Assembly (NCBI RefSeq): GCF_033446605.1
Contig: NZ_JAWQUO010000021.1
Coordinates: 1-64,000, forward strand
Length of the DNA: 64,000 nt
Source of the DNA: Iodobacter sp025352645
GTDB lineage: Bacteria; Pseudomonadota; Gammaproteobacteria; Burkholderiales; Chitinibacteraceae
Reading direction: 5' to 3'
In this document: positions 15,716 through 23,388 of the stretch, piece after piece
How the letters are laid out: every line of letters begins with the position of its first letter
Numbering within the stretch: the stretch's first letter is position 1
The notes under the pieces: model-generated
The model's input: only the letters and a program-made list of their open reading frames with translations
Databases searched by the model: none
Told to the model about the DNA's origin: nothing
Translations under genes and position numbers: made by a program

Positions 15716-16674
15716 TAGCGTTCCCCTTTTCTGGATAGTTGATCGGTAGCAACGGCAAGAATCACCAAAATACCGGTAATCAGAATTTGATAAACCGATG
15801 AAACCCCCATCAAGGTAAGGCCATTACGAAACACACCCACAATCATTGCGCCAATTAAGGAACCAAGCACCACACCACGGCCACCAAATAAGCTAGTGCC
15901 ACCCAGTACCACGGCGGTAATGGCATCTAGGTTTTCAGTCTGCCCCGCATTCGGGTCGCCCACACCGGTACGCGCCACTGATAATAGCGATGCCACGCCG
16001 TAGCAAAGCCCCGCCAGCACATACACCATTAGAATGACTCTGTGGGTGGGGATGCCAGTGAGGCGAGTGGCTTCAGGATTGTTGCCAACGGCATAAATGT
16101 GCCGACCTGCCGCAGTTTCACGCAGCCAGATCCAGCTTAATGCATAGCAAATCAGCATCAGTACCGTACCGTAGGCCACTTGGGTTTGGCCCAAATTAAA
16201 AGTGTTACCAAGAAAAGTCATGCTGGCGGGGAGATCGGTAATGGTTTGCGAGCCGGAATAAAGCTGGGTAATTGCAAACGCAATATTCATCGTGCCTAGC
16301 GTCACAATAAACGGCGGCAGTTTAATCCGCGTTACCAGTAAGCCATTAATGAGGCCAAAGCCAGCAGTTACTGCTAAGCCAAGACCAATGGCTAAGCTTG
16401 GGTGCAGGCCAAAATCATGCGCTACTTTGGTCATAACTACGCCGCCCAGCGCCATGACCATACCGCAAGATAGATCGATCCCTGCGGTAAGAATAATTAA
16501 GGTTTGTCCGATAGCAATCAGCCCAACCACCATAATCTGCTGCAAAATTAAGGAAAAATTTGCCCCAGTTAAAAACTGCTCGCTTTGGAAAGAGAAAAAA
16601 ATACAGGCGATTAAGAGCGCAAAAAAGGGCCCTAGGGTGCCGATTGAAGGGATGTGTTCTTTCCAACTCGGCAT
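15715..16674 (-). CDS. Sugar ABC transporter permease, FrcC/RbsC-like
   Basis: About 319 residues with eight to ten hydrophobic segments and the BPD_transp_2 features of sugar permeases (LIILTAGIDLSCGMVMALGG near residue 62, VGNNPEATRLTGIP as the ATPase-contacting loop, VVLGGTSLFGGRGVVLGSLI near the C terminus). It forms the inner-membrane channel. Coding is open to 16719, but GGAG fits the ATG at 16674. It lies between the ATPase and binding-protein genes of the same operon. Confidence 0.9.
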   Translation of the reverse strand: MPSWKEHIPSIGTLGPFFALLIACIFFSFQSEQFLTGANFSLILQQIMVVGLIAIGQTLIILTAGIDLSCGMVMALGGVVMTKVAHDFGLHPSLAIGLGLAVTAGFGLINGLLVTRIKLPPFIVTLGTMNIAFAITQLYSGSQTITDLPASMTFLGNTFNLGQTQVAYGTVLMLICYALSWIWLRETAAGRHIYAVGNNPEATRLTGIPTHRVILMVYVLAGLCYGVASLLSVARTGVGDPNAGQTENLDAITAVVLGGTSLFGGRGVVLGSLIGAMIVGVFRNGLTLMGVSSVYQILITGILVILAVATDQLSRKGER

Positions 16675-16764
16675 ACAACGCTCCTTGCTGTTTTTGTTGA
16701 TTGGATAGGCCAGAGCCAAGCGTTAAAGAGAAGATCGATAACGCTTAGGCTGATTAAGGGAAAA

Positions 16765-17760
16765 TTATTTATTGCCCCAGCACAGATCCATACCGGTTTT
16801 GCTGTCTTTGCTTTCAATGCCAGCCACGGGCTTGGCGGTAATCAGCATTACGCCTGTATCGGTATAGCCGGAAGGTTTTTTGCCGGTCTTGGCGTATTCA
16901 ATGCCTGCAGCTACGCCCATTGCCGCCATTTTTAAAGGGTATTGCTGCGAGGTGGCCGCGATTTTCCCATTCTTTAAGTCTTTAATTCCTTGGCAGCCGC
17001 CATCCACAGAAACAATCAGCACGCTTTTCTCCTTACCGGCTTTTTTTAGTGCATTAAAAGCACCCGCTGCCGCTGGCTCGTTGATGGTGTAAACCAAATT
17101 GATATCAGGATTTTTTTGTAGGCAGTTTTCCATCGCCGTTTGGCCTTTGGCTTGATCGCCAAAACTATCGGCCATACAGACCACATTGCTTGGTTTAGCT
17201 AATTCATTGTTTTTTGCATCAAAAGATTGCAAGCCAAATCCTTGCAAAAAACCATTATGGCGCTGCGCACCTACGGGGTGGCCAGGAAAGAGATCTAAGG
17301 TGGCAATTTTGGCTGGCTTGCCTGCAAAAGTAGCTTTGGCGTATTCGCCGATTAAGATGCCCGCCTTAAAGTTATCGGTGGCAAATAAGGCATCCGTTGC
17401 GTCAGTTGGTTCTGTTGGGCTATCTAAGGCGATTATCAAAATGCCTTTTTCACGGGCTTTTTTAATGGTTGGCACAATGGCTTTGGAATCATTTGGAGCA
17501 ATCAAAATCGTTTTTGCCCCTGCCGCAATCATGTTCTCAATGGCGGTGACTTGGCCTGCGTTATCGCCATCGGCTTTACCTGCTGCCGAAAGCAGTTTTG
17601 CGCCTTTGGCTTTAGCCTCGGCGGCTGCACCTTCTTTCATTTTTACAAAAAATGGATTGGTTTCAGTTTTGGTAACCAAGCCAATCACAGGTTCGCTAGC
17701 AAACACGGGTAGGGCCAAAGTCAGTGAGGCAAGGGCGATCGAGATACGGGTCTGCAACAT
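16765..17760 (-). CDS. Periplasmic sugar-binding protein, FrcB-like
   Basis: A 331-residue ribose-binding-protein-type receptor. A signal peptide (about residues 1-21, LASLTLALPVFASE) is followed by the type I periplasmic-binding fold: IGLVTKTETNPFFVKMKEGA, ILIIALDSPTEPTDA and VLIVSVDGGCQGIKDLKNG. It captures the sugar for the permease and ATPase encoded next. GGAGAAAAGAC precedes the ATG. It is the first gene of the operon, with a 414-base regulatory gap upstream. Fructose is the likeliest ligand from operon layout, but binding-site residues were not checked. Confidence 0.9.
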   Translation of the reverse strand: MLQTRISIALASLTLALPVFASEPVIGLVTKTETNPFFVKMKEGAAAEAKAKGAKLLSAAGKADGDNAGQVTAIENMIAAGAKTILIAPNDSKAIVPTIKKAREKGILIIALDSPTEPTDATDALFATDNFKAGILIGEYAKATFAGKPAKIATLDLFPGHPVGAQRHNGFLQGFGLQSFDAKNNELAKPSNVVCMADSFGDQAKGQTAMENCLQKNPDINLVYTINEPAAAGAFNALKKAGKEKSVLIVSVDGGCQGIKDLKNGKIAATSQQYPLKMAAMGVAAGIEYAKTGKKPSGYTDTGVMLITAKPVAGIESKDSKTGMDLCWGNK

Positions 17761-18174
17761 GTCTTTTCTCCAAGGGGTTTAGCCTAAAGGCATCAAAGCA
17801 CTGATGTGTTATAAATCAATCCATTTGATTTAATCCATGCTATGCGTAATTATTTAATAAATCAATAGGGTTTATTTATATGAAAACCCTTATTAAACAA
17901 TCGTTTGTATGGGTTTTTACTTGCGAAATTGATCTAGATGTTAAGGCGGGCTGCGGCTTTGCATGGGATAAGCTGCTTTTGTGGTGGGAGTTATTGCTTG
18001 GGCTGAATAAGGTGGTTTGCAGATGAACGGTAGCTGCTGATGAAGTGGTGCTGTTTGTAAACGGGCTTAAAGAAAAATGTTGTTTAAGTATTTTCTTATA
18101 TTGAAATAAGAGTAATAAACAGCGGCGGTCTATAATGCTTGATCTGTAATAGGTAGATTGCTAAGAGTTTAAGT
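17761..18174. promoter_or_regulatory. Divergent control region of the sugar operon
   Basis: This gap separates the sugar operon (leftward) from the DUF4124 gene (rightward). It contains an AT-rich core with an imperfect dyad around 17867-17889 (AGGGTTT, then AAACCCT) and several TTAAT/ATTAA boxes, about 110 bases before the binding-protein start. ROK regulators bind AT-rich sites, so this is the obvious place for the operator, but no consensus can be fixed from one copy. Confidence 0.35.
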
Positions 18175-18630
18175 ATGAAATATTTTTTATTGGCTTTGTT
18201 GCTCAGTTCCCCTAGCTTTGCGGCTAAGGTTTATCAATGGCGTGATGCAGATGGCCATGTTTATTATTCTGATCAGCCTGCTGTAGGGCAAAATGTGCGG
18301 GAAAGGCCGATTCGCGTGCCAAGTAATAACGCGAGTCAAGTGCAAGCCGCCATGGTTTTGTTTGTAACGCCAGAATGTGGCCAGCCATGTGCGGACGCGG
18401 TGGCCTTGCTAGATAGCCGCAATATCAGCTATGAGTTAAAAAATCCAAATCGATCTGAGCAGCAAATGATTGAATTTATCAATCTAGTAGGCAGCCTTTC
18501 AGTGCGCACGCCGGTGTTATTGATGGGGAAGCAGGTGCTTAGCCCTTGGGATAAATTGATTTGGAGTGCGAGCTTAAATAAGGCGGGTTTTCCGGTGGTA
18601 GAAAAGAAAAATATGCCTGCGATTAAATAG
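18175..18630 (+). CDS. DUF4124 domain protein with glutaredoxin-like C-terminal half
   Basis: 151 residues: a signal peptide (about 1-17, LLALLLSSPSFAA), a DUF4124 segment (VYQWRDADGHVYYSDQPAVG, about 19-38), then a thioredoxin/glutaredoxin-like part with VLFVTPECGQPC (Cys 68 and Cys 72, spacing CxxxC rather than CxxC) and TPVLLMGKQVLS. It should be periplasmic and may handle thiols or bind a ligand. The unusual cysteine spacing argues against a normal disulfide oxidoreductase. It is a single gene. Confidence 0.75.
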   Translation: MKYFLLALLLSSPSFAAKVYQWRDADGHVYYSDQPAVGQNVRERPIRVPSNNASQVQAAMVLFVTPECGQPCADAVALLDSRNISYELKNPNRSEQQMIEFINLVGSLSVRTPVLLMGKQVLSPWDKLIWSASLNKAGFPVVEKKNMPAIK

Positions 18631-18757
18631 CAGGCTTGATGATGGATTTTAAACAGTCTGTTACACATCGCTACTAACGTTATATCGAACTCTAAAGCGA
18701 GAGAGTAGATACTGAATTTACCCGCTCAACACCGAGCGAAATTCAGGAATCCAGATC

Positions 18758-19177
18758 ATGAACAAACTGCTGACAACTCTTGCCGCTACTGTATTTGTTG
18801 CAACTACTGCTTTCGGTATGGCGGCAGAAGTAGCATCAACACCCGTTAAAGTACAAACTCATTCTGTTAAAACAACGGCTACCAAGCATGCAGATAAGAA
18901 AGCTTCTGCTGCATCTTCGGTACATAAAATACATGCTAAAAAGCACACTTCAGCGGCATCTGCGGCCTCTACAGTACAAAAAGCACAGGCTAAAAAACAC
19001 GCCTCAGCCGCTTCGTCTGCATCTGCAGTGTATAAGGCTTCAATGAAAAAGCCAGCATCTGCTGCTTCTACAGTACAAAAAGCACAAGCTAAAAAACATG
19101 CCTCAGCCGCTTCGTCTGCATCTGCAGTGCATAAGGCTCCCGCTAAAAAGCATGCATCTGCTGCCTCTGCCGCGTAA
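18758..19177 (+). CDS. Secreted Lys/Ala/Ser-rich repeat protein, Asr-like
   Basis: 139 residues: a signal peptide (about 1-22, TLAATVFVATTAFGMAAE) and then repeats of the type KKHASAASxASAVxKA. Two nearly identical 99-bp units start at about 18970 and 19069. The composition resembles the acid-shock protein Asr of enterobacteria, a basic intrinsically disordered periplasmic protein. No catalytic residues. A strong terminator follows. The upstream 128 bases should hold its promoter. Function by analogy only. Confidence 0.7.
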   Translation: MNKLLTTLAATVFVATTAFGMAAEVASTPVKVQTHSVKTTATKHADKKASAASSVHKIHAKKHTSAASAASTVQKAQAKKHASAASSASAVYKASMKKPASAASTVQKAQAKKHASAASSASAVHKAPAKKHASAASAA

Positions 19178-19219
19178 AATGCCAGAGTAATAATGTAAAG
19201 CCGATGTCTTTGGCTATTT

Positions 19220-19257
19220 ACACCCCATTCGAGATAATCGCATGGGGTGTTTTATTT
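19220..19257 (+). terminator. Rho-independent terminator after the Asr-like gene
   Basis: A 9-bp stem ACACCCCAT/ATGGGGTGT (19220-19228 and 19242-19250) with a 13-base loop is followed by TTTATTT. It lies 43 bases after the stop codon. Confidence 0.8.
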
Positions 19258-19413
19258 GCTTTAGCCGCTAAGGAAAACGGCTTAAAACCATTGCGTGCTG
19301 CAGTAGAGGAGTGTGCATATTTAAAATAAAATACCACTGGATTAATTTAAATAAAATATTGGGCTACTATTTTAAGACCCAAAGTCCTTGCTTATTTCAC
19401 ATTAAAGAATTAA

Positions 19414-19953
19414 ATGATGTCCGAAGAAAAAAAAGATCCTTGGCTTAATTATTTAGCACTTAGCACGGTTACTCTGGCTGTATGCGCTACATTATCTACT
19501 TTTAAAGGTGGTGGTTACTCAACCCGCAGCATTATTAGCCAAACTCAAGCCTCAGATCAATGGGCTTTTTTTCAGGCAAAGAGTGTTAAAGCTAATTTGT
19601 ATCAATTACAAAAAGAAAAATTGGCTTTAGATTTATGGGCCTTACCTGCCAATTCATCACCGGAGCTTAAACAGCATTTTGAGCAAGCTTTGCAAGATTA
19701 CGGTAGTAAAGTGGCGAAGTATGAGCAAGAAAAAACACAAATACAGCAAAAAGCCAGACAGCTAGAAAATGAGCGAGATCAAGCCCAGCGCCATTCCAAA
19801 CCTTTTGGCTTAGCAGTGATTTTTTTGCAAATTGCTATTTTGCTTAGCTCGATTGCTGGGTTATTTAAACGTAAACCAGTTTGGTATGCAGCATGGCCAA
19901 TGGGGCTTATCGGTGCGGTTTATTTTGCAGATGGATTTTTTCTATTTATGTAA
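19414..19953 (+). CDS. DUF4337 family membrane protein
   Basis: 179 residues with a membrane segment near the N terminus (about 14-30), a central charged Lys/Glu/Gln helix likely to be coiled (about 60-125), and two C-terminal membrane segments (AVIFLQIAILLSSIAGLF and WPMGLIGAVYFADGFFLF). The motif SDQWAFFQAKSVKANLYQ is characteristic of the DUF4337 family, whose function is unknown. Two ATG codons stand in tandem at the start. It is monocistronic and followed by a hairpin repeat that may act as terminator. Confidence 0.75.
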   Translation: MMSEEKKDPWLNYLALSTVTLAVCATLSTFKGGGYSTRSIISQTQASDQWAFFQAKSVKANLYQLQKEKLALDLWALPANSSPELKQHFEQALQDYGSKVAKYEQEKTQIQQKARQLENERDQAQRHSKPFGLAVIFLQIAILLSSIAGLFKRKPVWYAAWPMGLIGAVYFADGFFLFM

Positions 19954-19954
19954 T

Positions 19955-20023
19955 TAAGCGCTGCTTGCTGCGCTTAATTGAACAGGGTGTGGCAAGTAGT
20001 ACCCCATTCATTTAATGGGGTAC
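19955..20023. repeat. Diverged hairpin repeat plus 10-bp stem after DUF4337 gene
   Basis: GCGCTGCTTGCTGCGC at 19959-19974 followed by GAACAGGG and GGCAAGTAGTACCCC matches the hairpin at 710-767, with the right arm decayed. Immediately after, GTACCCCATT/AATGGGGTAC (19999-20008 and 20014-20023) forms a perfect 10-bp stem. It may terminate transcription of the preceding gene. Confidence 0.7.
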
Positions 20024-20085
20024 TTGGTAAGAGTATTTATGGCACAAAATGAAGGTGTAAATTCGCTTACTTAACCGCTGACAGA

Positions 20086-20349
20086 CTATTCATGATCGCC
20101 TTGCTTAGCGGCATTTAAAAGTTTTTTAAGTTCTGTTGGCGTAGTCTGGGTTGTTTTGTTCCCTTCTATTTTGTCTACAACGGTGCCTGCGCCACAAGAG
20201 GCTAAAGATGCCAGCATAAATACCAGCAGGCTGCGCGTTACTCCCTGAGGCAGGCCTTGCTCATCTAAATAGCGCCGCAGATACCAAACAGCAATAAAAA
20301 ATACTATGCTGGATATTAATATATTCCATATAGAGGGGAGTGTAAGCAT
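20086..20349 (-). CDS. Small membrane protein with possible lipobox, unrecognised
   Basis: From the ATG at 20349 the product is 87 residues: a hydrophobic segment at about 6-23 (IWNILISSIVFFIAVWYL), a second one at about 40-55 ending in ASCGAG, and a polar Lys/Thr-rich tail. The frame is open to 20379. The second segment plus Cys resembles a lipobox but lies too far in for a normal lipoprotein. No family is recognised. Confidence 0.45.
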   Translation of the reverse strand: MLTLPSIWNILISSIVFFIAVWYLRRYLDEQGLPQGVTRSLLVFMLASLASCGAGTVVDKIEGNKTTQTTPTELKKLLNAAKQGDHE

Positions 20350-20770
20350 GGCGATTTTCTTGTTTAAACAGTGCATCAATGTTTAATAAACATTTAATTG
20401 GCAAATATTACGCTTAATTGGGGGGCTAGATAAAATTGCTTGCTGCGACTCTTTATTAGCAATTTCTTATTTTCGTGTATATGCAGCATAAATTACATAG
20501 GTATGAGTGCTGCTACACCATGTCAAAATGCCAAGCGCTGAGGCTGTATACTTCGAAGTGAATTGCTCCATGTAAAGTGCAGGGCTTGGTTATTTTTTCC
20601 AATAAAGTAGCGATTAGTTTGTGCATATGTTTTTTATGAACTTGTTTTCCCCATTTTTACACTCTTTAAAGTGCCATGCCGCAGCTAATTCATGTAAAAA
20701 TATACAGATAAGATGATTCTGTATTGCTTGCAGAGAAATATAAACCTTAATAAATGGAATACACGCCGTG
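20350..20770. other. Gap before exodeoxyribonuclease III gene
   Basis: About 420 bases of AT-rich sequence between two divergent genes. It must hold their promoters, but no convincing operator, hairpin or RNA gene was recognised. Confidence 0.4.
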
Positions 20771-21541
20771 ATGAAAATTGTGACCTGGAATGTAAATAGT
20801 TTGAAAGTACGTTTGCCACAGGTGTTGGAGTGGTTGGCGGCTAATCCGGAGGTCACGGCGCTTTGCTTGCAAGAAACTAAAATGGAAGACGTGGTGTTTC
20901 CGCGGGCGGAAATTGAAGCGGCAGGGTTTCATGTGGTATTTGCAGGGCAAAAAACCTATAACGGTGTGGCGATTATTGCTCGTGAAGCTTTAAGTGATGT
21001 GGTTATTAATATCCCCAACTTTATTGATCATCAGGTGAGATTAATTGCGGCCACGATGCAGGGGGTGCGTTTGGTTTGTGCTTATATTCCAAATGGGCAG
21101 TCATTAGATTCAGATAAATACCCATATAAATTATCTTGGCTGGCGGCTTTAACTGCTTGGTTAAAAACAGAATTGGCGGTGCATCCTAAGCTGGCGCTGT
21201 TGGGGGATTATAATATCGCACCGCATGATATTGATGTGCATGATCCTAAAAAATGGGAAGGGCAGGTTTTGGTCTCAGAGCCTGAGCGAGCGGCATTTCA
21301 GGCCTTATTAGATTTGGGATTAACAGATTCTTATCGCCTATTTGATCAGCCAGAAAAATCATTTTCTTGGTGGGATTATCGTGGCTTTGGGTTTAGAAAA
21401 AATGCCGGCATGCGCATTGATCATATTTTATTGACTAAAGAATTAGTCCCTTTATGCAGCGCGTGCGTGATTGATAAAGAACCAAGGAAAAATGAACGCC
21501 CATCAGACCATACGCCAGTGATTGCTAGCTTGTCGATTTAA
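20771..21541 (+). CDS. xth: Exodeoxyribonuclease III (AP endonuclease)
   Basis: A 256-residue XthA-type enzyme that cleaves DNA at abasic sites and has 3'-5' exonuclease activity. All family motifs are present: KIVTWNVNSLKVRLPQV, CLQETKMED (metal Glu), LLGDYNIAPHDID (catalytic Asp/Asn), RIDHILLT and ERPSDHTPV (catalytic His). A GTG directly precedes the ATG at 20771, and the ATG is the normal family start. It is followed by the Crp-family gene after 114 bases. Confidence 0.92.
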   Translation: MKIVTWNVNSLKVRLPQVLEWLAANPEVTALCLQETKMEDVVFPRAEIEAAGFHVVFAGQKTYNGVAIIAREALSDVVINIPNFIDHQVRLIAATMQGVRLVCAYIPNGQSLDSDKYPYKLSWLAALTAWLKTELAVHPKLALLGDYNIAPHDIDVHDPKKWEGQVLVSEPERAAFQALLDLGLTDSYRLFDQPEKSFSWWDYRGFGFRKNAGMRIDHILLTKELVPLCSACVIDKEPRKNERPSDHTPVIASLSI

Positions 21542-21655
21542 GCGTTCTAAGGTTCTAGGGACTAAGCCACTGCGATAGCCGTTGGATTAGGTCATATTAA
21601 GTATGTTTTTTGTTATATCTGGCAGCTTGCTAGTATCAAATTTAAAGAGTGCCAT

Positions 21656-22327
21656 ATGGATAAAGCCAAATTATTATCAGGCAGTAGCCTGTTTTGTGAT
21701 TTAAGTAATGCAGAATTAGCGGATCTTGCGAGCCAAACTGAATGGCGTAGCTTGCGGGCCAAGCAATTGGTTGTGGTTCAGGGCTCTTTAGGCGATGAAA
21801 TGTACGCCATTTTGCATGGGCGTTTAAAAGTAGTTAGAAGCAGCGCGGAAGGTAAAGAAGCCACAATTTGCATCTTGGAAGCAGGGGAAATGTTTGGCGA
21901 GATTGCGATGTTGGATGGGGGCCCCCGTACGGCTAGTGTTGAAACTCTGGAGGCTTGTGAGTTGCTGGTGTTGCGGCGAGAAAATGTGATGCAATATTTA
22001 GATCGCCACCCCAAGGTGATGCGACAAATGCTGGCGGTTTTATGCCTGCGTTTACGTTATGTCGATGATTTATTGCAAGATACGCTGTTTTTAAATTTGC
22101 CTCAGCGTCTAGGAAAAATGCTTAGGCAGCTAGCTAACCAGCATGGAATTAAAGATGCGGATGGCGTTACTATTGATTTAAAACTCACCCAACAAGAATT
22201 AGCCAATATGGTTGGCTCTAGCCGTGAAAGCGTGAATAAACAGCTCAGTGTTTGGGGAGAGCGCAGCTGGATTCAGATGGAGCTTGGATTTATTCGCTTA
22301 TTGCAAGCGGATAAATTGCCAGGATAG
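21656..22327 (+). CDS. Crp/Fnr-family transcriptional regulator
   Basis: 223 residues: an N-terminal cyclic-nucleotide-type beta barrel (about 10-130) with the phosphate-binding cassette FGEIAMLDGGPRTASV, a dimer helix, and a C-terminal Crp helix-turn-helix (LTQQELANMVGSSRESVNKQL, about 181-201). The N terminus lacks the Cys cluster of oxygen-sensing Fnr, and the cassette keeps the Glu and Arg-Thr that contact cAMP, so cyclic-nucleotide binding is plausible. The gene ends exactly where the convergent transglycosylase gene ends. Confidence 0.88.
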   Translation: MDKAKLLSGSSLFCDLSNAELADLASQTEWRSLRAKQLVVVQGSLGDEMYAILHGRLKVVRSSAEGKEATICILEAGEMFGEIAMLDGGPRTASVETLEACELLVLRRENVMQYLDRHPKVMRQMLAVLCLRLRYVDDLLQDTLFLNLPQRLGKMLRQLANQHGIKDADGVTIDLKLTQQELANMVGSSRESVNKQLSVWGERSWIQMELGFIRLLQADKLPG

Positions 22328-22939
22328 TTATTTTTCTGCCAGCTTGGTGTCTCCACCTGCATAAGCGTAATAGTTTTTCCATGCGCCATAAACAAGATTA
22401 GGGTATTCGGCACGGCCTAAGCTGCCGTTGTAACGGCCGAGTGCCCTAAAGTAATCACCGTTTTCTATATTTAAATAGTGGCGCAAAATCGTACAGCCAT
22501 AGCGCAAATTAGTATTCATATCGAATAAATTGTGCCCGCTGCTGCCAATCGATCTTTGCCAAAATGGCATAACCTGCATTAACCCACGCGCTCCAACCAC
22601 AGAGAAAGCATAGCGATTAAAGCCACTTTCTACATGAATAAGGCCCAAAACTAATTGCGGATCTAAGCCTGCGCGGCTGGCTTCGTAATGAATGGCGGTG
22701 AGTAGGGTGCGGCGGATAAATTCATCAGGGATTCGTTTTGCTAAACGGGCCGACATCGCCGCAAGCCAAGCTTCGCCATCATTGGGATTGGCAAAAACCA
22801 ATCTGGCGGATTGCCCATCATTGATCGATCTTTGCATTGAGGTTTGTACTGCAGAAGAAAGTTGCTCTTCTTTTTGGGCACCAGCATGGGCAAGGCCACA
22901 ACAAACCAAGCTAATTAATAGAAAGTAATGCTTAAACAT
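22328..22939 (-). CDS. Soluble lytic murein transglycosylase (SLT domain)
   Basis: 203 residues with a signal peptide (about 1-19, SLVCCGLAHAGA) and a lysozyme-like SLT domain: LGLIHVESGFNRYAFS (catalytic Glu), GARGLMQVMPFW, and NLRYGCTILRHYL followed by GRYNGSLGRAEYP. It should cleave peptidoglycan in the periplasm with formation of anhydro-muramyl ends. It is a short member, close to the bare domain. Its stop codon abuts that of the Crp-family gene. Confidence 0.88.
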   Translation of the reverse strand: MFKHYFLLISLVCCGLAHAGAQKEEQLSSAVQTSMQRSINDGQSARLVFANPNDGEAWLAAMSARLAKRIPDEFIRRTLLTAIHYEASRAGLDPQLVLGLIHVESGFNRYAFSVVGARGLMQVMPFWQRSIGSSGHNLFDMNTNLRYGCTILRHYLNIENGDYFRALGRYNGSLGRAEYPNLVYGAWKNYYAYAGGDTKLAEK

Positions 22940-22993
22940 AGGCTTTATTTATATTGAGATTAGCTTGGAATGTAGCTTCTATGTGGGTATTGG

Positions 22994-23308
22994 TCAACCA
23001 GCCGCAATCAATCTAACGGCTAATGGCTGGCCAGCTGCGGCTAAGGCCAGTAGGCGATCAATATTTGGATGCTTATTTGGAAACGCAATTGCATCTGCGC
23101 TGTGCTCTGCATAAAGCCGAACACCCTTGGCTGCCGCCACTGCATTGATGGCACCAAACTCTTGGTATAAGGCATGATAAACCCGAACGCTGCCTGCTTG
23201 GCCTGGCTTGTTTTCAATACGCGCCACTATATGTTCGCCATCAAGCAGCTCTAGTGCTGATAAATGCTCAATAGTAGGTAAGCTGGCTAATACATCGGTA
23301 AAAAGCAT
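22994..23308 (-). CDS. DUF2322 family protein
   Basis: A 104-residue soluble protein resembling the DUF2322 family of proteobacteria (ENKPGQAGSVRVYHALYQEF and YAEHSADAIAFPNKHPNIDR are its conserved segments). Function unknown. It lies 80 bases downstream of the aspartate carbamoyltransferase gene on the same strand and could be co-transcribed. Confidence 0.75.
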   Translation of the reverse strand: MLFTDVLASLPTIEHLSALELLDGEHIVARIENKPGQAGSVRVYHALYQEFGAINAVAAAKGVRLYAEHSADAIAFPNKHPNIDRLLALAAAGQPLAVRLIAAG

Positions 23309-23388
23309 AGTAAATCCTTGGTGTTGGCTAGTAATTTGGTGGCCTGATGCTCAGCCCAACAGGCTGCTAGGGAAGGTGATGTGCTCGC

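Noticed and set aside
17186..17782. Plus-strand frame of 198 codons
   Set aside because: Antisense to the sugar-binding protein gene, with low-complexity Ala/Ser/Leu composition.
18970..19140. Repeated DNA in the Asr-like gene as a CRISPR or satellite
   Set aside because: The 99-bp units keep the reading frame and encode repeated protein motifs after a signal peptide, so they are coding repeats.
20614..20856. Minus-strand frame upstream of exodeoxyribonuclease III
   Set aside because: It overlaps the start of the xth gene and has no start signal or family features.
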